NCBI GenBank assembly: GCA_003054665.1
Contig: QAYY01000008.1
Span: 187,906 to 251,905 of the forward strand
Direction: 5' to 3'
DNA: 64,000 bases
Source of the DNA: Opitutaceae bacterium EW11
Lineage (GTDB): Bacteria > Verrucomicrobiota > Verrucomicrobiia > Opitutales > Opitutaceae
Positions within the stretch are counted from its first letter, which is position 1. Each line of letters begins with the position of its first letter. Made by a program: the position numbers and the translations under genes. Shown piece by piece: positions 56,984 to 63,981 of the stretch. The notes below the pieces were generated by a model that was given only the letters and a program-made list of their open reading frames with translations, searched no databases and was not told where the DNA came from.

Positions 56984-59125
56984 ATGCGCCTCGTACCCGC
57001 TGAGTTTATTGCTCCCCGCCGACTGACCCGCCGCCGCCGGTTTTTCTTCAGCGGCGTGTTCGTGGCCACCAGCCTCGCGACGTGGTTCATGGCGGACTTG
57101 CTCTGGACCGACGGCGGGATGAACGGCGTCGAGTGGGCGCTGCTCGTCTTGTTCGTCTTGTTGTTTTCCCAGATCGCAGTCGGGTTCGTGATCGCTCTCC
57201 TCGGGTTTTACGTCGTCAACCGGGGAGGGGATAGTCGCCAGATCTCGCGCTCGATCGCTCCAGGGGAGGACGTTCCACTCGCCAGCACCGCCGTGATCAT
57301 GCCGGTGTTTAACGAGGACGTCAGCCGCGTCTTCGAGGGATTGCGCGTGATCTTCCGCTCCGTGCAGGAAACGAAGAAACTCGAACACTTCGATTTCTTC
57401 ATTCTGAGCGACTCGAATCAACCCAATCAGTGGATCCAGGAGGAGGTCGCGTGGGTTGAACTCTGCAAGCAGGTCGGTGGTTTTGGGAAGATTTTCTACC
57501 GGAAGCGTCGCCAGCAGATTAACAAGAAGGCGGGCAACGTCGCCGATTTCCTTCGCCGTTGGGGAAAGAGCTACCGGTATATGATCGTGCTCGATGCCGA
57601 TAGCATCATGACCGGTCAGGCGCTTGTGGAACTCGTGGCGCTCATGGAGAAGAATCCCAACGCGGGTATCATCCAAACCGCGCCGCGCTTGGTGAATGGC
57701 GACACGCTTTATTCGCGGATCCAGCAGTTCTCCAATCGTCTCTATGGTCCGCTGTTTCTTGCCGGACTGAACTATTGGCAGCAGTACGACGGGAATTATT
57801 GGGGCCACAATGCCATCATCCGCATTCAGCCGTTCATGGAGCACTGTGCGTTGCCCGACCTCCCCGGCACGGAACCCTTCGGCGGGCGCATTCTGAGTCA
57901 TGATTTCGTCGAGGCCGCTCTGATGCGCAAGGCAGGGTGGGCCGTCTGGCTCGCCGGAGATATCGAGGGGTCCTACGAGGAAGGGCCGCCGACGTTGATC
58001 GACAGCGCCAAGCGCGACCGGCGCTGGTGCCAGGGCAACATGCAGCATAGCTGGCTCTTGTCGGCCAAAGGTTTCCGTCCGGTGAACCGGTTTCACCTGC
58101 TGATGGGCATCATGGCGTATGTATCGTCGCCGCTATGGCTGCTGTTCCTGATCATCAGCACGATTCACGTTTTTAATCTGGTGCGTTCGCCCGAGGCGCA
58201 TCCTCACGGCGACTCGTTCTCATATCTGCTGGGCCACGAGTTCGAGATCTCAAAAGCGCTTCCGCTCTTCGCTTTCACGATGCTGGTGCTGTTTCTGCCC
58301 AAAATCCTGAGCGTCGTCCTCGCTTTTCAGAACAAGCAGGCCGCCCAGCGCTTCGGCGGTCGTGGTCCGCTTGTATCCAGCGCGCTTCTGGAAACGTTCA
58401 TTTCGGCGCTCCTTGCCCCGATCAATATGATGTTCAATTCCAAGTTCGTGGTTTTCACGATCCTGGGGCAGGGCGTCTCGTGGGTGACTCAGCGGCGCGG
58501 CAGCGAGGGCGACGACTGGCGTGAGGCCATTCTCACGCACGGCGGGCATACGGTCTTCGGAATCGTTTGGGGTGTCTCGTCGTTTATCATCTCGAAAGCC
58601 TTTTTCTGGTGGCTGAGCCCCGTGCTGATTGGCCTCGTCCTTTCCATTCCGCTCTCCATCGCGCTGAGTAAACTGCGTTTCGGCCAGAGCACAAAATCGC
58701 TGCGGCTTTTCCTTACGCCGGAGGAGACCGATCCGCCCTACGAGTTGCGGCGGCTCAGGCAAAACTTGGCCGAGTGCTATCAACATATGCGGCCGATCGA
58801 AACGCTGCGCGCGGACTACGGACTGCTTCAGGCCGTTCTGGACCCGTATGTGAATGCCGTGCACGTTTCGCTGCTGCGCCAAAGACGCCCGAGCGACGAC
58901 TCGAGAGACTACTTTGCTCAGCTGCGCATGCGTCTGCTCCGCGAAGGCCCGTCCCACTTCACCACCAAGGAGAAGATGTCTCTGCTTCTCGATGCCGAGT
59001 CGATGATCTGGTTGCACCGCGAACTGTGGCGGCTGCCGAGCCAGGCACTGGCCGAATGGTGGAGGTTGGCCGTGCGTCAGTATAACGTTCTCACGGCGGC
59101 ACCGATCACCGCACTCTATCGCTGA
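56984..59125 (+). CDS. opgH: Glucans biosynthesis glucosyltransferase OpgH (MdoH)
   Basis: 713 residues. Inner-membrane GT2 enzyme: two N-terminal TM segments (about 22-40, 47-75), the catalytic domain with PVFNED, YMIVLDADSIM, GHDFVEAALMRK-type LSHDFVEAALMRKAGW and the RDRRWCQGN form of QxxRW, then several TM helices from residue 365. It polymerises beta-1,2-glucan from UDP-glucose and moves it to the periplasm where OpgG acts. Last gene before the integron. Confidence 0.95.
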   Translation: MRLVPAEFIAPRRLTRRRRFFFSGVFVATSLATWFMADLLWTDGGMNGVEWALLVLFVLLFSQIAVGFVIALLGFYVVNRGGDSRQISRSIAPGEDVPLASTAVIMPVFNEDVSRVFEGLRVIFRSVQETKKLEHFDFFILSDSNQPNQWIQEEVAWVELCKQVGGFGKIFYRKRRQQINKKAGNVADFLRRWGKSYRYMIVLDADSIMTGQALVELVALMEKNPNAGIIQTAPRLVNGDTLYSRIQQFSNRLYGPLFLAGLNYWQQYDGNYWGHNAIIRIQPFMEHCALPDLPGTEPFGGRILSHDFVEAALMRKAGWAVWLAGDIEGSYEEGPPTLIDSAKRDRRWCQGNMQHSWLLSAKGFRPVNRFHLLMGIMAYVSSPLWLLFLIISTIHVFNLVRSPEAHPHGDSFSYLLGHEFEISKALPLFAFTMLVLFLPKILSVVLAFQNKQAAQRFGGRGPLVSSALLETFISALLAPINMMFNSKFVVFTILGQGVSWVTQRRGSEGDDWREAILTHGGHTVFGIVWGVSSFIISKAFFWWLSPVLIGLVLSIPLSIALSKLRFGQSTKSLRLFLTPEETDPPYELRRLRQNLAECYQHMRPIETLRADYGLLQAVLDPYVNAVHVSLLRQRRPSDDSRDYFAQLRMRLLREGPSHFTTKEKMSLLLDAESMIWLHRELWRLPSQALAEWWRLAVRQYNVLTAAPITALYR

Positions 59126-59215
59126 GCAGGGCAACCGCCCGGACCTGTATCGGACTGCGATTCACAGAATCGCCGCGAGCCTGCGCCGGCAGGGTATATT
59201 CGCTAGAATTGGAGG

Positions 59216-59233
59216 GCGCGCCGCTGGGCGCGC
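59216..59233 (+). terminator. Possible terminator after opgH
   Basis: GCGCGCC-GCTG-GGCGCGC, 7-bp perfect stem followed by TTATATTG. The T-content is weak, so confidence is modest. It lies 91 bp after the opgH stop and before the convergent integrase gene. Confidence 0.4.
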
Positions 59234-59318
59234 TTATATTGTTGAAATGTGACGCCATTTCGCCGCGTTGTCGCCGCACGAATAACACAACGCGTCAGCC
59301 GCCGACCGCCGATTCGAT

Positions 59319-60620
59319 TCAGACCGTGGTCCCGGGTGCATCGAGCGGACTCCGGACGCCCAATCCCGGCTTCTGCGTCACGTGAAGATAGATCTGAGTC
59401 GTCTGCAGGTTTTGATGTCCGAGTAGATCCTGCACCGTCCGAATATCCGTGCCCGCCTCCAATAGATGGGTGGCGAAGGAGTGGCGCAGCACGTGCGGCG
59501 TGACACGCTTGTCGAGTTTACAGCGATTCGCCGCCTTCCGGACGGAGTTCTGGAACGTGCCCTCCAAAACATGGTGCCGCCTATGGAATCCAGAAATCGG
59601 ATCCGTGCTGAGTTCGCGGGAAGGGAACAGCCATTGCCACTGCCATGTTTCGCCGGACCGTGGATATTTCCGCGCCAAGCCCTCGGGAAGCCAGACCCCT
59701 GGTAGGTCGGCGGCGCGATCCTGTTCGAATAATTCGCGCAGCCGGTTCAGGTGGGCCTCGAGCCGGGGCTTGAGCACTTCGGGCAGCACGGTGGCACGGT
59801 CTTTGTCGCCCTTGCCGCCACGGACCTTGATTTGGCAGCGGGGGAGGTCCAGATCCTGCACTCGGAGCCGCAGCAGCTCCATCAGTCGGATACCGCTGCC
59901 GTACATCAACTGAGCCATGAGTTGCGCGGTGCCCTCCATCGCTCGGATGAGTTGTATACATTCCTCCCGGCTGAGGACGGTCGGTATCCGGCGTTTGGGG
60001 GCGGAGCGTACAAACTCGAACTCGCCCAGGGGACGGTCGAGTGCCTTGTCGAAAAGGAATACGAGGGCATTCAATGCCTGCCGCTGTGTGGCCGGACTCG
60101 ATCGTTGAACGGTCGCGAGCTGCGACAGGAACTCCTGAACCTCCTCGCGTCCCGTACGCTCCACGACGCGGGGTGCGACGAACAGTGCGTATTGGTGACA
60201 CCAGCGGCGGTAGGTTTCTTCAGTTCTCCAAAGGAAATGGTGACCGCGGCAGGCGCGGATGAGCCGTGTTTCCCACCAAGACCGGCCCAGATCGTCTTTG
60301 CCAAGCGGAGGAACGCTGCGTCCTGCGCCGGGAGCAGTGCGGACGCGATACTCTTCTGAGAACCAGTGCAGAGCTAGCGCGGCTTCAGGGTGTTCAGACG
60401 GTGCTTGCGTCTTAACTGATTCAAGGTACTGGACTACGGACAAAGTTGATGGCGGGACATGGCCTTCCGAGCACCATTTGAGCAGACGACCGATCCAGAT
60501 TTGGAAGACCGCCTTGTCTCCAGGATCGAGGTCGCTGTCGCGCAATCGGCTTCGCCAATCCCACCCTTGAACATCCGCTCCATCCACGATTCCAGCCATT
60601 GCGCGAGTTGAGCATACCAC
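59319..60620 (-). CDS. intI: Integron integrase IntI with N-terminal extension
   Basis: 433 residues; most IntI proteins have about 320-340. GTG start at 60620 with a GAGGAGG ribosome site five bases upstream. Residues 108-215 form the SAM-like core-binding domain (T-E-E-T-Y-R-R-W-C-H-Q-Y), residues 216-415 the tyrosine-recombinase domain with Arg245 (YGSGIRLMELL), Lys near 270-273, His376, Arg379 (TPHVLRHSFATHLLEAG), His402 and nucleophile Tyr411 (IYLHV). Residues 309-350 (L-P-E-G-L-A-R-K-Y-P-R-S-G-E, then D-P-I-S-G-F-H-R-R-H-H) are the IntI-specific insertion that distinguishes integron integrases from XerC/D. Residues 1-107 are an extra domain I do not recognise, possibly a second decayed core-binding domain. 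It excises and integrates cassettes at attC and attI. Confidence 0.95.
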   Translation of the reverse strand: MVCSTRAMAGIVDGADVQGWDWRSRLRDSDLDPGDKAVFQIWIGRLLKWCSEGHVPPSTLSVVQYLESVKTQAPSEHPEAALALHWFSEEYRVRTAPGAGRSVPPLGKDDLGRSWWETRLIRACRGHHFLWRTEETYRRWCHQYALFVAPRVVERTGREEVQEFLSQLATVQRSSPATQRQALNALVFLFDKALDRPLGEFEFVRSAPKRRIPTVLSREECIQLIRAMEGTAQLMAQLMYGSGIRLMELLRLRVQDLDLPRCQIKVRGGKGDKDRATVLPEVLKPRLEAHLNRLRELFEQDRAADLPGVWLPEGLARKYPRSGETWQWQWLFPSRELSTDPISGFHRRHHVLEGTFQNSVRKAANRCKLDKRVTPHVLRHSFATHLLEAGTDIRTVQDLLGHQNLQTTQIYLHVTQKPGLGVRSPLDAPGTTV

Positions 60621-60631
60621 CTATTCCTCCT
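60614..60631 (-). promoter_or_regulatory. Ribosome binding site and GTG start of intI
   Basis: On the minus strand GAGGAGG is followed by AATAG and then GTG at 60620, a strong Shine-Dalgarno with optimal spacing. This fixes the start in preference to the in-frame ATG at 60599. Confidence 0.7.
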
Positions 60632-60756
60632 CAAGTTCAAAAACAGCAACCCGTGCAATCTTTCTTCATGACCATCAGCAAATACCCGATATCCCCCCTC
60701 ATCCACCCCCCTCACCAAACTCCCCAACTTAGTTGAGGCTAATAAAACTGTTCGGC
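60621..60756 (+). other. attI region and attI/cassette-1 junction
   Basis: Between intI and the first cassette. The recombination core is GTTCGGC at 60750-60756; cassette 1 begins at T60751. This core is the exact reverse complement of GCCGAAC, the R'' box of the first attC, as expected for a closed cassette inserted here. A short palindrome CAACTTAGTTG (60725-60735) lies 15 bp before the core and may belong to an integrase-binding site. The cassette promoter Pc must be here or within intI; I cannot identify it. Confidence 0.8.
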
Positions 60757-61328
60757 TATCGCATGGAACCGCGTGATAGATGGGACTACCTGACGAGGCT
60801 CGATGAAGAAATGCTTCGTGGCGGGGTGTTGCTATCAGAATGGACCTCCTTTCTTATGCGCGATGCCGATGAAGCTTTTGTCTCGGGCGCGAATCTAGCC
60901 AGTCTGCTGACTGCGATGTCAGCGATAGAAACGCACCTCAGAGGTGAGCACTCGGACAAGAGTTGTAGACTCGTGGACCTGATTGCGGCTTCTGATTTTG
61001 CGCCGGACCTGAAGCAAGAACTTCACGATCTACGACGCTATCGAAACCGTTGGGTTCACGTCTCTGATCCGTGGGATGACGACGGACTTCTTACGAATCC
61101 GGAACAGCACGAAGCTGAACTCGAAAGCATAGCCAGAAGGGCACTGGTAGCCCTGCGGAAAGTCGCTTACTCCGATCCGTGGATATGAGACTCGCGTCCA
61201 CTCGTATGGAATCAAATCGCGACGTCGGTCCCCGGCCGAACCAGTCGCTGGAGCCAACGCCTACAGCCGTCACGCCGCGTGCTTGCGCACGGGGCGCGCC
61301 AGCTGTAGGCGTGGCTCATCATTAAACG
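60751..61328 (+). mobile_element. Integron cassette 1
   Basis: 578 bp from the attI crossover to the G of the attC GTT. It carries one ORF (60763-61188) and ends in the attC at 61235-61334. The 46 bp between stop and attC is non-coding. Confidence 0.88.
60763..61188 (+). CDS. Cassette 1 protein with HEPN-like RNxxxH motif
   Basis: 141 residues from the ATG at 60763, 12 bp inside the cassette. All-helical in appearance: L-A-S-L-L-T-A-M-S-A-I-E-T-H-L-R-G is followed by a short Cys/Leu segment and then D-L-R-R-Y-R-N-R-W-V-H-V. The RNRWVH string fits the RNxxxH/Rx4-6H signature of HEPN-superfamily RNases and, with the preceding A-I-E-T-H-L-R, resembles DUF4145-type proteins. It may be a small RNase toxin or its relative (inference). 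An in-frame TTG at 60733 lies on the attI side, so the reading frame continues across the junction. Confidence 0.75.
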   Translation: MEPRDRWDYLTRLDEEMLRGGVLLSEWTSFLMRDADEAFVSGANLASLLTAMSAIETHLRGEHSDKSCRLVDLIAASDFAPDLKQELHDLRRYRNRWVHVSDPWDDDGLLTNPEQHEAELESIARRALVALRKVAYSDPWI

Positions 61329-61334
61329 TTCGGT
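61235..61334 (+). repeat. attC site of cassette 1
   Basis: R'' GCCGAAC (61235-61241) and R' GTTCGGT (61328-61334). Inner arms: 61251-61267 (G-A-G-C-C-A-A-C-G-C-C...) pairs with 61302-61317, leaving one unpaired A at 61256 or 61257, the extrahelical base used for strand selection. The terminal loop region contains a CGTGC/GCACG stem. Confidence 0.92.
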
Positions 61335-61820
61335 GTATCTCGCAGGGCGCTTCGGCGGAGTCGGGTGGGGCGAGTCCTGAACACGGAGCCCAGGATGATT
61401 CTCTTTTCGGAGGCCTTCGGACCCTGGTTGCTGATTTCGATCTGATCGTCGGTGGCTTGGTCGATCTGGTTGCGTCGAGCAGGCGCGGATCCGGCGGAGT
61501 ATTCTGAGTTTGAGGTCGTGGCGCGGATCTGTGTGACGAGCCTTGTTCTTCGAGGACCGGCGACGATCAGGACTTCGGCAGCACGAGTCAGCTGAATCGG
61601 AGTTCAAGGAGTGGCGCCAAAACAGTTGCCGAGGTTTTACCGATCCGGCAGGTTGGAGCCGATGAGCGGAGGCAACCCACTGAATCCGGAAAGAGTATTT
61701 CGAGGTCTGTCCGGCAGCGAAACTTCACCGAACCAGTCGCTGGAGCCAACGCCTACATCCGTCACGCCTCGTGCTGGCGCACGAGTCGCGCCGGCTGCAG
61801 GCGTGGCTCAGCATTAAACG
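61329..61820 (+). mobile_element. Integron cassette 2 (no convincing ORF, paralogue of cassette 3)
   Basis: 492 bp. It begins TTCGGT and ends at the attC at 61727-61826. No ORF with plausible composition. The only plus-strand frame reaching the attC (61611-61817) is mostly attC read-through. Its first about 120 bp and last about 120 bp align closely with cassette 3 (shared CTCGCAGGGCGCTTCGGCGG, GAACACGGAGCCCAGGA, GCCAAAACAGTTGC, CGATGAGCGGAG), with single-base indels that argue against a conserved coding frame. Possible non-coding RNA, promoter or decayed cassette. Confidence 0.82.
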
Positions 61821-61826
61821 TTCGGT
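61727..61826 (+). repeat. attC site of cassette 2
   Basis: R'' ACCGAAC (61727-61733) and R' GTTCGGT (61820-61826). R'' is the exact complement of the first bases of cassette 2 (GTTCGGT at 61328). The inner arms, G-A-G-C-C-A-A-C-G-C-C from 61743 and the partner ending at 61809, leave one extrahelical A. Confidence 0.92.
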
Positions 61827-62286
61827 CTGCCTCGCAGGGCGCTTCGGCGGCGCCGGGTGGCGAGTCCTGAACACGGAGCCCAGGAAAGTTCATTTTCGGA
61901 ACAGGCCTTCGGACTCTGTATTTTGTTTCGACATGGTTCAGCAGAGGTTTGATCGAGCTGCTTGCAGCGAGCAGCGTGCGGATCCGAGGTTGTGTTCATG
62001 CCTCCCAGAAGGAGTTTCTATCGGGTGGGTTCTTCGACCTCGGTAGTTCAAGCAGGGCGGAGCGATTGTCCATTCGCTCCCGCCAAAACAGTTGCTCGCG
62101 AGCATGTGAGCGGCCAGTCTCCGGACCGATGAGCGGAGTAGATCCCCAGCATTCGGAGCGCGCTTCCTGGCGTCTGTCCTGCAGCGAAACTCGACCGAAC
62201 CAGTCGCTGGAGCCAACGCCCACAGCCGTCACGCCGCGTGCTTGCGCACGCGTCGCGCCGGCTGTGAGCGTGGCTCACCTTTAACG
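61821..62286 (+). mobile_element. Integron cassette 3 (no convincing ORF, paralogue of cassette 2)
   Basis: 466 bp. It starts TTCGGT and ends at the attC at 62194-62292. A 111-codon plus-strand frame (61949-62284) ends as attC read-through and is Ser/Arg-rich; its equivalent in cassette 2 is broken by indels, so I do not call a gene. The two cassettes are the best candidates in the window for conserved non-coding cassettes. Confidence 0.82.
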
Positions 62287-62292
62287 TTAGGC
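62194..62292 (+). repeat. attC site of cassette 3
   Basis: R'' ACCGAAC (62194-62200), complementary to the start of cassette 3. R' is GTTAGGC (62286-62292), a different box because those bases belong to cassette 4. Inner arms are the same family with an extrahelical A in GAGCCAACGCC. Confidence 0.92.
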
Positions 62293-62999
62293 GCTCTTTG
62301 ACTTTATGAAACTTACCGCAATCTGCGTTTTGATCTTGGGTCTAGCTTTCTCGTGCGCTCACAGCCAGAGTCTAGACGATGGTGCCCGGATAGCTGATAG
62401 TCTCCTGACTAGATTTCCTAGATTGCGAGTAGCAGTGCTGTCGGGTACGGCATATGCGCGGCCCGGGGGCGTGGATGTCGAAGGGGCGCTTTCCCCAAAC
62501 CCTTCAGTCGGATTCCTCCTGCCAGCGAAGGAGTGGAGCGCACTTACCAGGGTTCAGCAGCTCAGTCTGCTGCTTTATGTTGAGGACCGAGTCCAGTTCG
62601 TTAGGAGCAACCCGGACCTCTTCGCGTTGACGCCGATTACGGCGCGATTGCACGAACGCGAGGTCGAAAACATTCGGGCGATCAAAGACGGAGCATGGTT
62701 CATCGGCACCGCCATGAGCTATTCTGATGACCCCGAGGGGAACCTGTACCTGGATCGAAAGATTATTGTTGGAGATGCAGCTTGGCCCACCTGCGAATCT
62801 CCAAATGCAATCCGTGCCTCGCAATTCAGGAAAAGATGATGTTTCTGGGGCTTTCGTGCCTCGACACGTTTGCCGCATACGTGAATGCCACGTACTGCGT
62901 TTTCCGCCTAACCAGTCGCTGGAGCCAACGCCTACAGTCGTCACGTCCCGTGCTGGCGCACGTGTCGCGCCGGCTGTAGGCGTGGCTCATCATTAAACG
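62287..62999 (+). mobile_element. Integron cassette 4
   Basis: 713 bp, the largest complete cassette here. It begins TTAGGC, carries one ORF (62306-62839) and ends at the attC at 62906-63005. Confidence 0.88.
62306..62839 (+). CDS. Cassette 4 secreted protein of unknown function
   Basis: 177 residues, starting 19 bp inside the cassette. Signal peptide MKLTAICVLILGLAFSCAHS; the Cys after A-F-S is not a good lipobox, so lipidation is doubtful. The mature part (about 155 residues) has mixed alpha/beta character, with W-S-A-L-T-R-V-Q-Q-L-S-L-L-L-Y as a likely helix and L-Y-L-D-R-K-I-I-V-G-D as a strand. Not recognised. Confidence 0.72.
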   Translation: MKLTAICVLILGLAFSCAHSQSLDDGARIADSLLTRFPRLRVAVLSGTAYARPGGVDVEGALSPNPSVGFLLPAKEWSALTRVQQLSLLLYVEDRVQFVRSNPDLFALTPITARLHEREVENIRAIKDGAWFIGTAMSYSDDPEGNLYLDRKIIVGDAAWPTCESPNAIRASQFRKR

Positions 63000-63005
63000 T
63001 TCGGC
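62906..63005 (+). repeat. attC site of cassette 4
   Basis: R'' GCCTAAC (62906-62912) exactly complements the cassette 4 start GTTAGGC at 62286. R' is GTTCGGC (62999-63005). Inner arms GAGCCAACGCCTACAG and CTGTAGGCGTGGCTC leave one extrahelical A. Confidence 0.93.
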
Positions 63006-63547
63006 AGTCATCAAAGATGTTTAGCCGCCTGCGTTCAGCAATTTTGTCCATGTGCCGGAGACTTGGGCTCATGCCGTCCGGCGGAAGTTCCCCTCGCAAT
63101 CTGGCGCAGCCGGATGTTTCGCCTGCAGCGTGCGAAAAGCTTCGACGGCTCCGTGGCGAACAAAAATTCGGTGCTCACGATTTCTATACCGGCGCACCCA
63201 CTGAGGAAGTTCGGCGGCGGTGCGAGGCGCGAGTGAACCATTACCTTGACGCTATGCTCGAGGAGCTTTGCGGAGAGCGAAATCCCAAGCAGTTGTTAGC
63301 TCTGGCTCGGCACCTAGAAGAGTCGTTTCATTCAGAGGATACTGAGGAGCGCGAAGAAGCCACGGTGTACTTGGCTGAGTCGATGCGCGCTGTTGGCATT
63401 GGGGACTGCAGGACTACCTCTGAGTCATGAGCACGAAAGGCAGCCGCGTACTGGCCGAACAAATCGCTACAGCCAACGGCTTTGGCTGTCATGCCTCGTG
63501 CTTGCGCACGAGTCACGCCAGCCAAAGCCGTGGCTGAGCATTTAACG
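63000..63547 (+). mobile_element. Integron cassette 5
   Basis: 548 bp, starting TTCGGC. One ORF (63017-63430), then only 23 bp to the attC at 63454-63553. Confidence 0.88.
63017..63430 (+). CDS. Cassette 5 protein, possibly DUF4844-like
   Basis: 137 residues, no signal peptide. The segment F-Y-T-G-A-P-T-E-E-V-R-R-R-C-E-A-R followed by an acidic helix (S-E-D-T-E-E-R-E-E-A-T-V-Y-L-A-E-S-M) recalls DUF4844 proteins, which are small helical proteins of unknown role. The match is from memory and tentative. It starts 17 bp inside the cassette. Confidence 0.7.
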   Translation: MFSRLRSAILSMCRRLGLMPSGGSSPRNLAQPDVSPAACEKLRRLRGEQKFGAHDFYTGAPTEEVRRRCEARVNHYLDAMLEELCGERNPKQLLALARHLEESFHSEDTEEREEATVYLAESMRAVGIGDCRTTSES

Positions 63548-63553
63548 TTAGGC
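63454..63553 (+). repeat. attC site of cassette 5 (divergent inner arms)
   Basis: R'' GCCGAAC (63454-63460) complements the cassette 5 start GTTCGGC. R' is GTTAGGC (63547-63553). The inner arms differ from the other four sites: 63470-63488 (CAGCCAACGGCTTTGGCTG) pairs with 63519-63536, again leaving one extrahelical A. The length is still 100 bp. Confidence 0.92.
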
Positions 63554-63561
63554 CTAAGGAT

Positions 63562-63951
63562 ATGCTGCCACGCGATGTGAGCATACAGATTCGTAGCATG
63601 GATTGCGAAGCACTGCTCACTTGGTCCGGCTTCGACGGGGATGACGGTTTCGAGGCATTCTCGATCGAAGTTCGCGGAGGAACAGACGAACCCAAGCGTT
63701 TCGATTTTGGTGGGTGTGTCGTTTGGAGCCTCCGTCGAACTACTCGGCTCCTAGCAAGGGATGAATTGCGAGCGAGCGGAGGATTCAAATACCCTGATGT
63801 TCGCACCTACGAGTGGGAGTGGATCGGGAGCGATCTTAAACTCGTCGTCACGTATGAAGGAACGCGATTGCACGAAGAGTTTTTGTTCCAGGAGCCGCAA
63901 ATCGCCGTCGATAGACTTTTTATCGACACCTATGACGGGCGATTATCATGA
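63562..63951 (+). CDS. Cassette 6 protein of unknown function
   Basis: 129 residues, no signal peptide or TM segment. Predominantly beta in appearance (alternating W/V/F strands such as Y-E-W-E-W-I-G-S-D-L-K-L-V-V-T-Y-E) and acidic. An AAGGAT string just before the ATG may serve as ribosome site. Not recognised; the size and composition are those of many single-domain cassette proteins. Confidence 0.72.
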   Translation: MLPRDVSIQIRSMDCEALLTWSGFDGDDGFEAFSIEVRGGTDEPKRFDFGGCVVWSLRRTTRLLARDELRASGGFKYPDVRTYEWEWIGSDLKLVVTYEGTRLHEEFLFQEPQIAVDRLFIDTYDGRLS

Positions 63952-63981
63952 TACATCAACCAGAGGCGGTGTCCGTGCCCG

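Noticed and set aside
59319..60620. Phage integrase or XerC/XerD reading of the tyrosine recombinase
   Set aside because: The IntI-specific insertion, divergent orientation to attC arrays and attI junction identify an integron integrase.
61212..62278. Minus-strand ORFs of 75-131 codons across the attC sites of cassettes 1-3
   Set aside because: They recur in each attC because the repeat itself is open in that frame. Arg/Ser-rich composition and no family resemblance.
61235..63553. Regularly spaced similar repeats suggesting a CRISPR array
   Set aside because: Repeats are about 100 bp, imperfect, spaced several hundred bp and have R''/R' boxes with an extrahelical base. They are attC sites. 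No cas genes.
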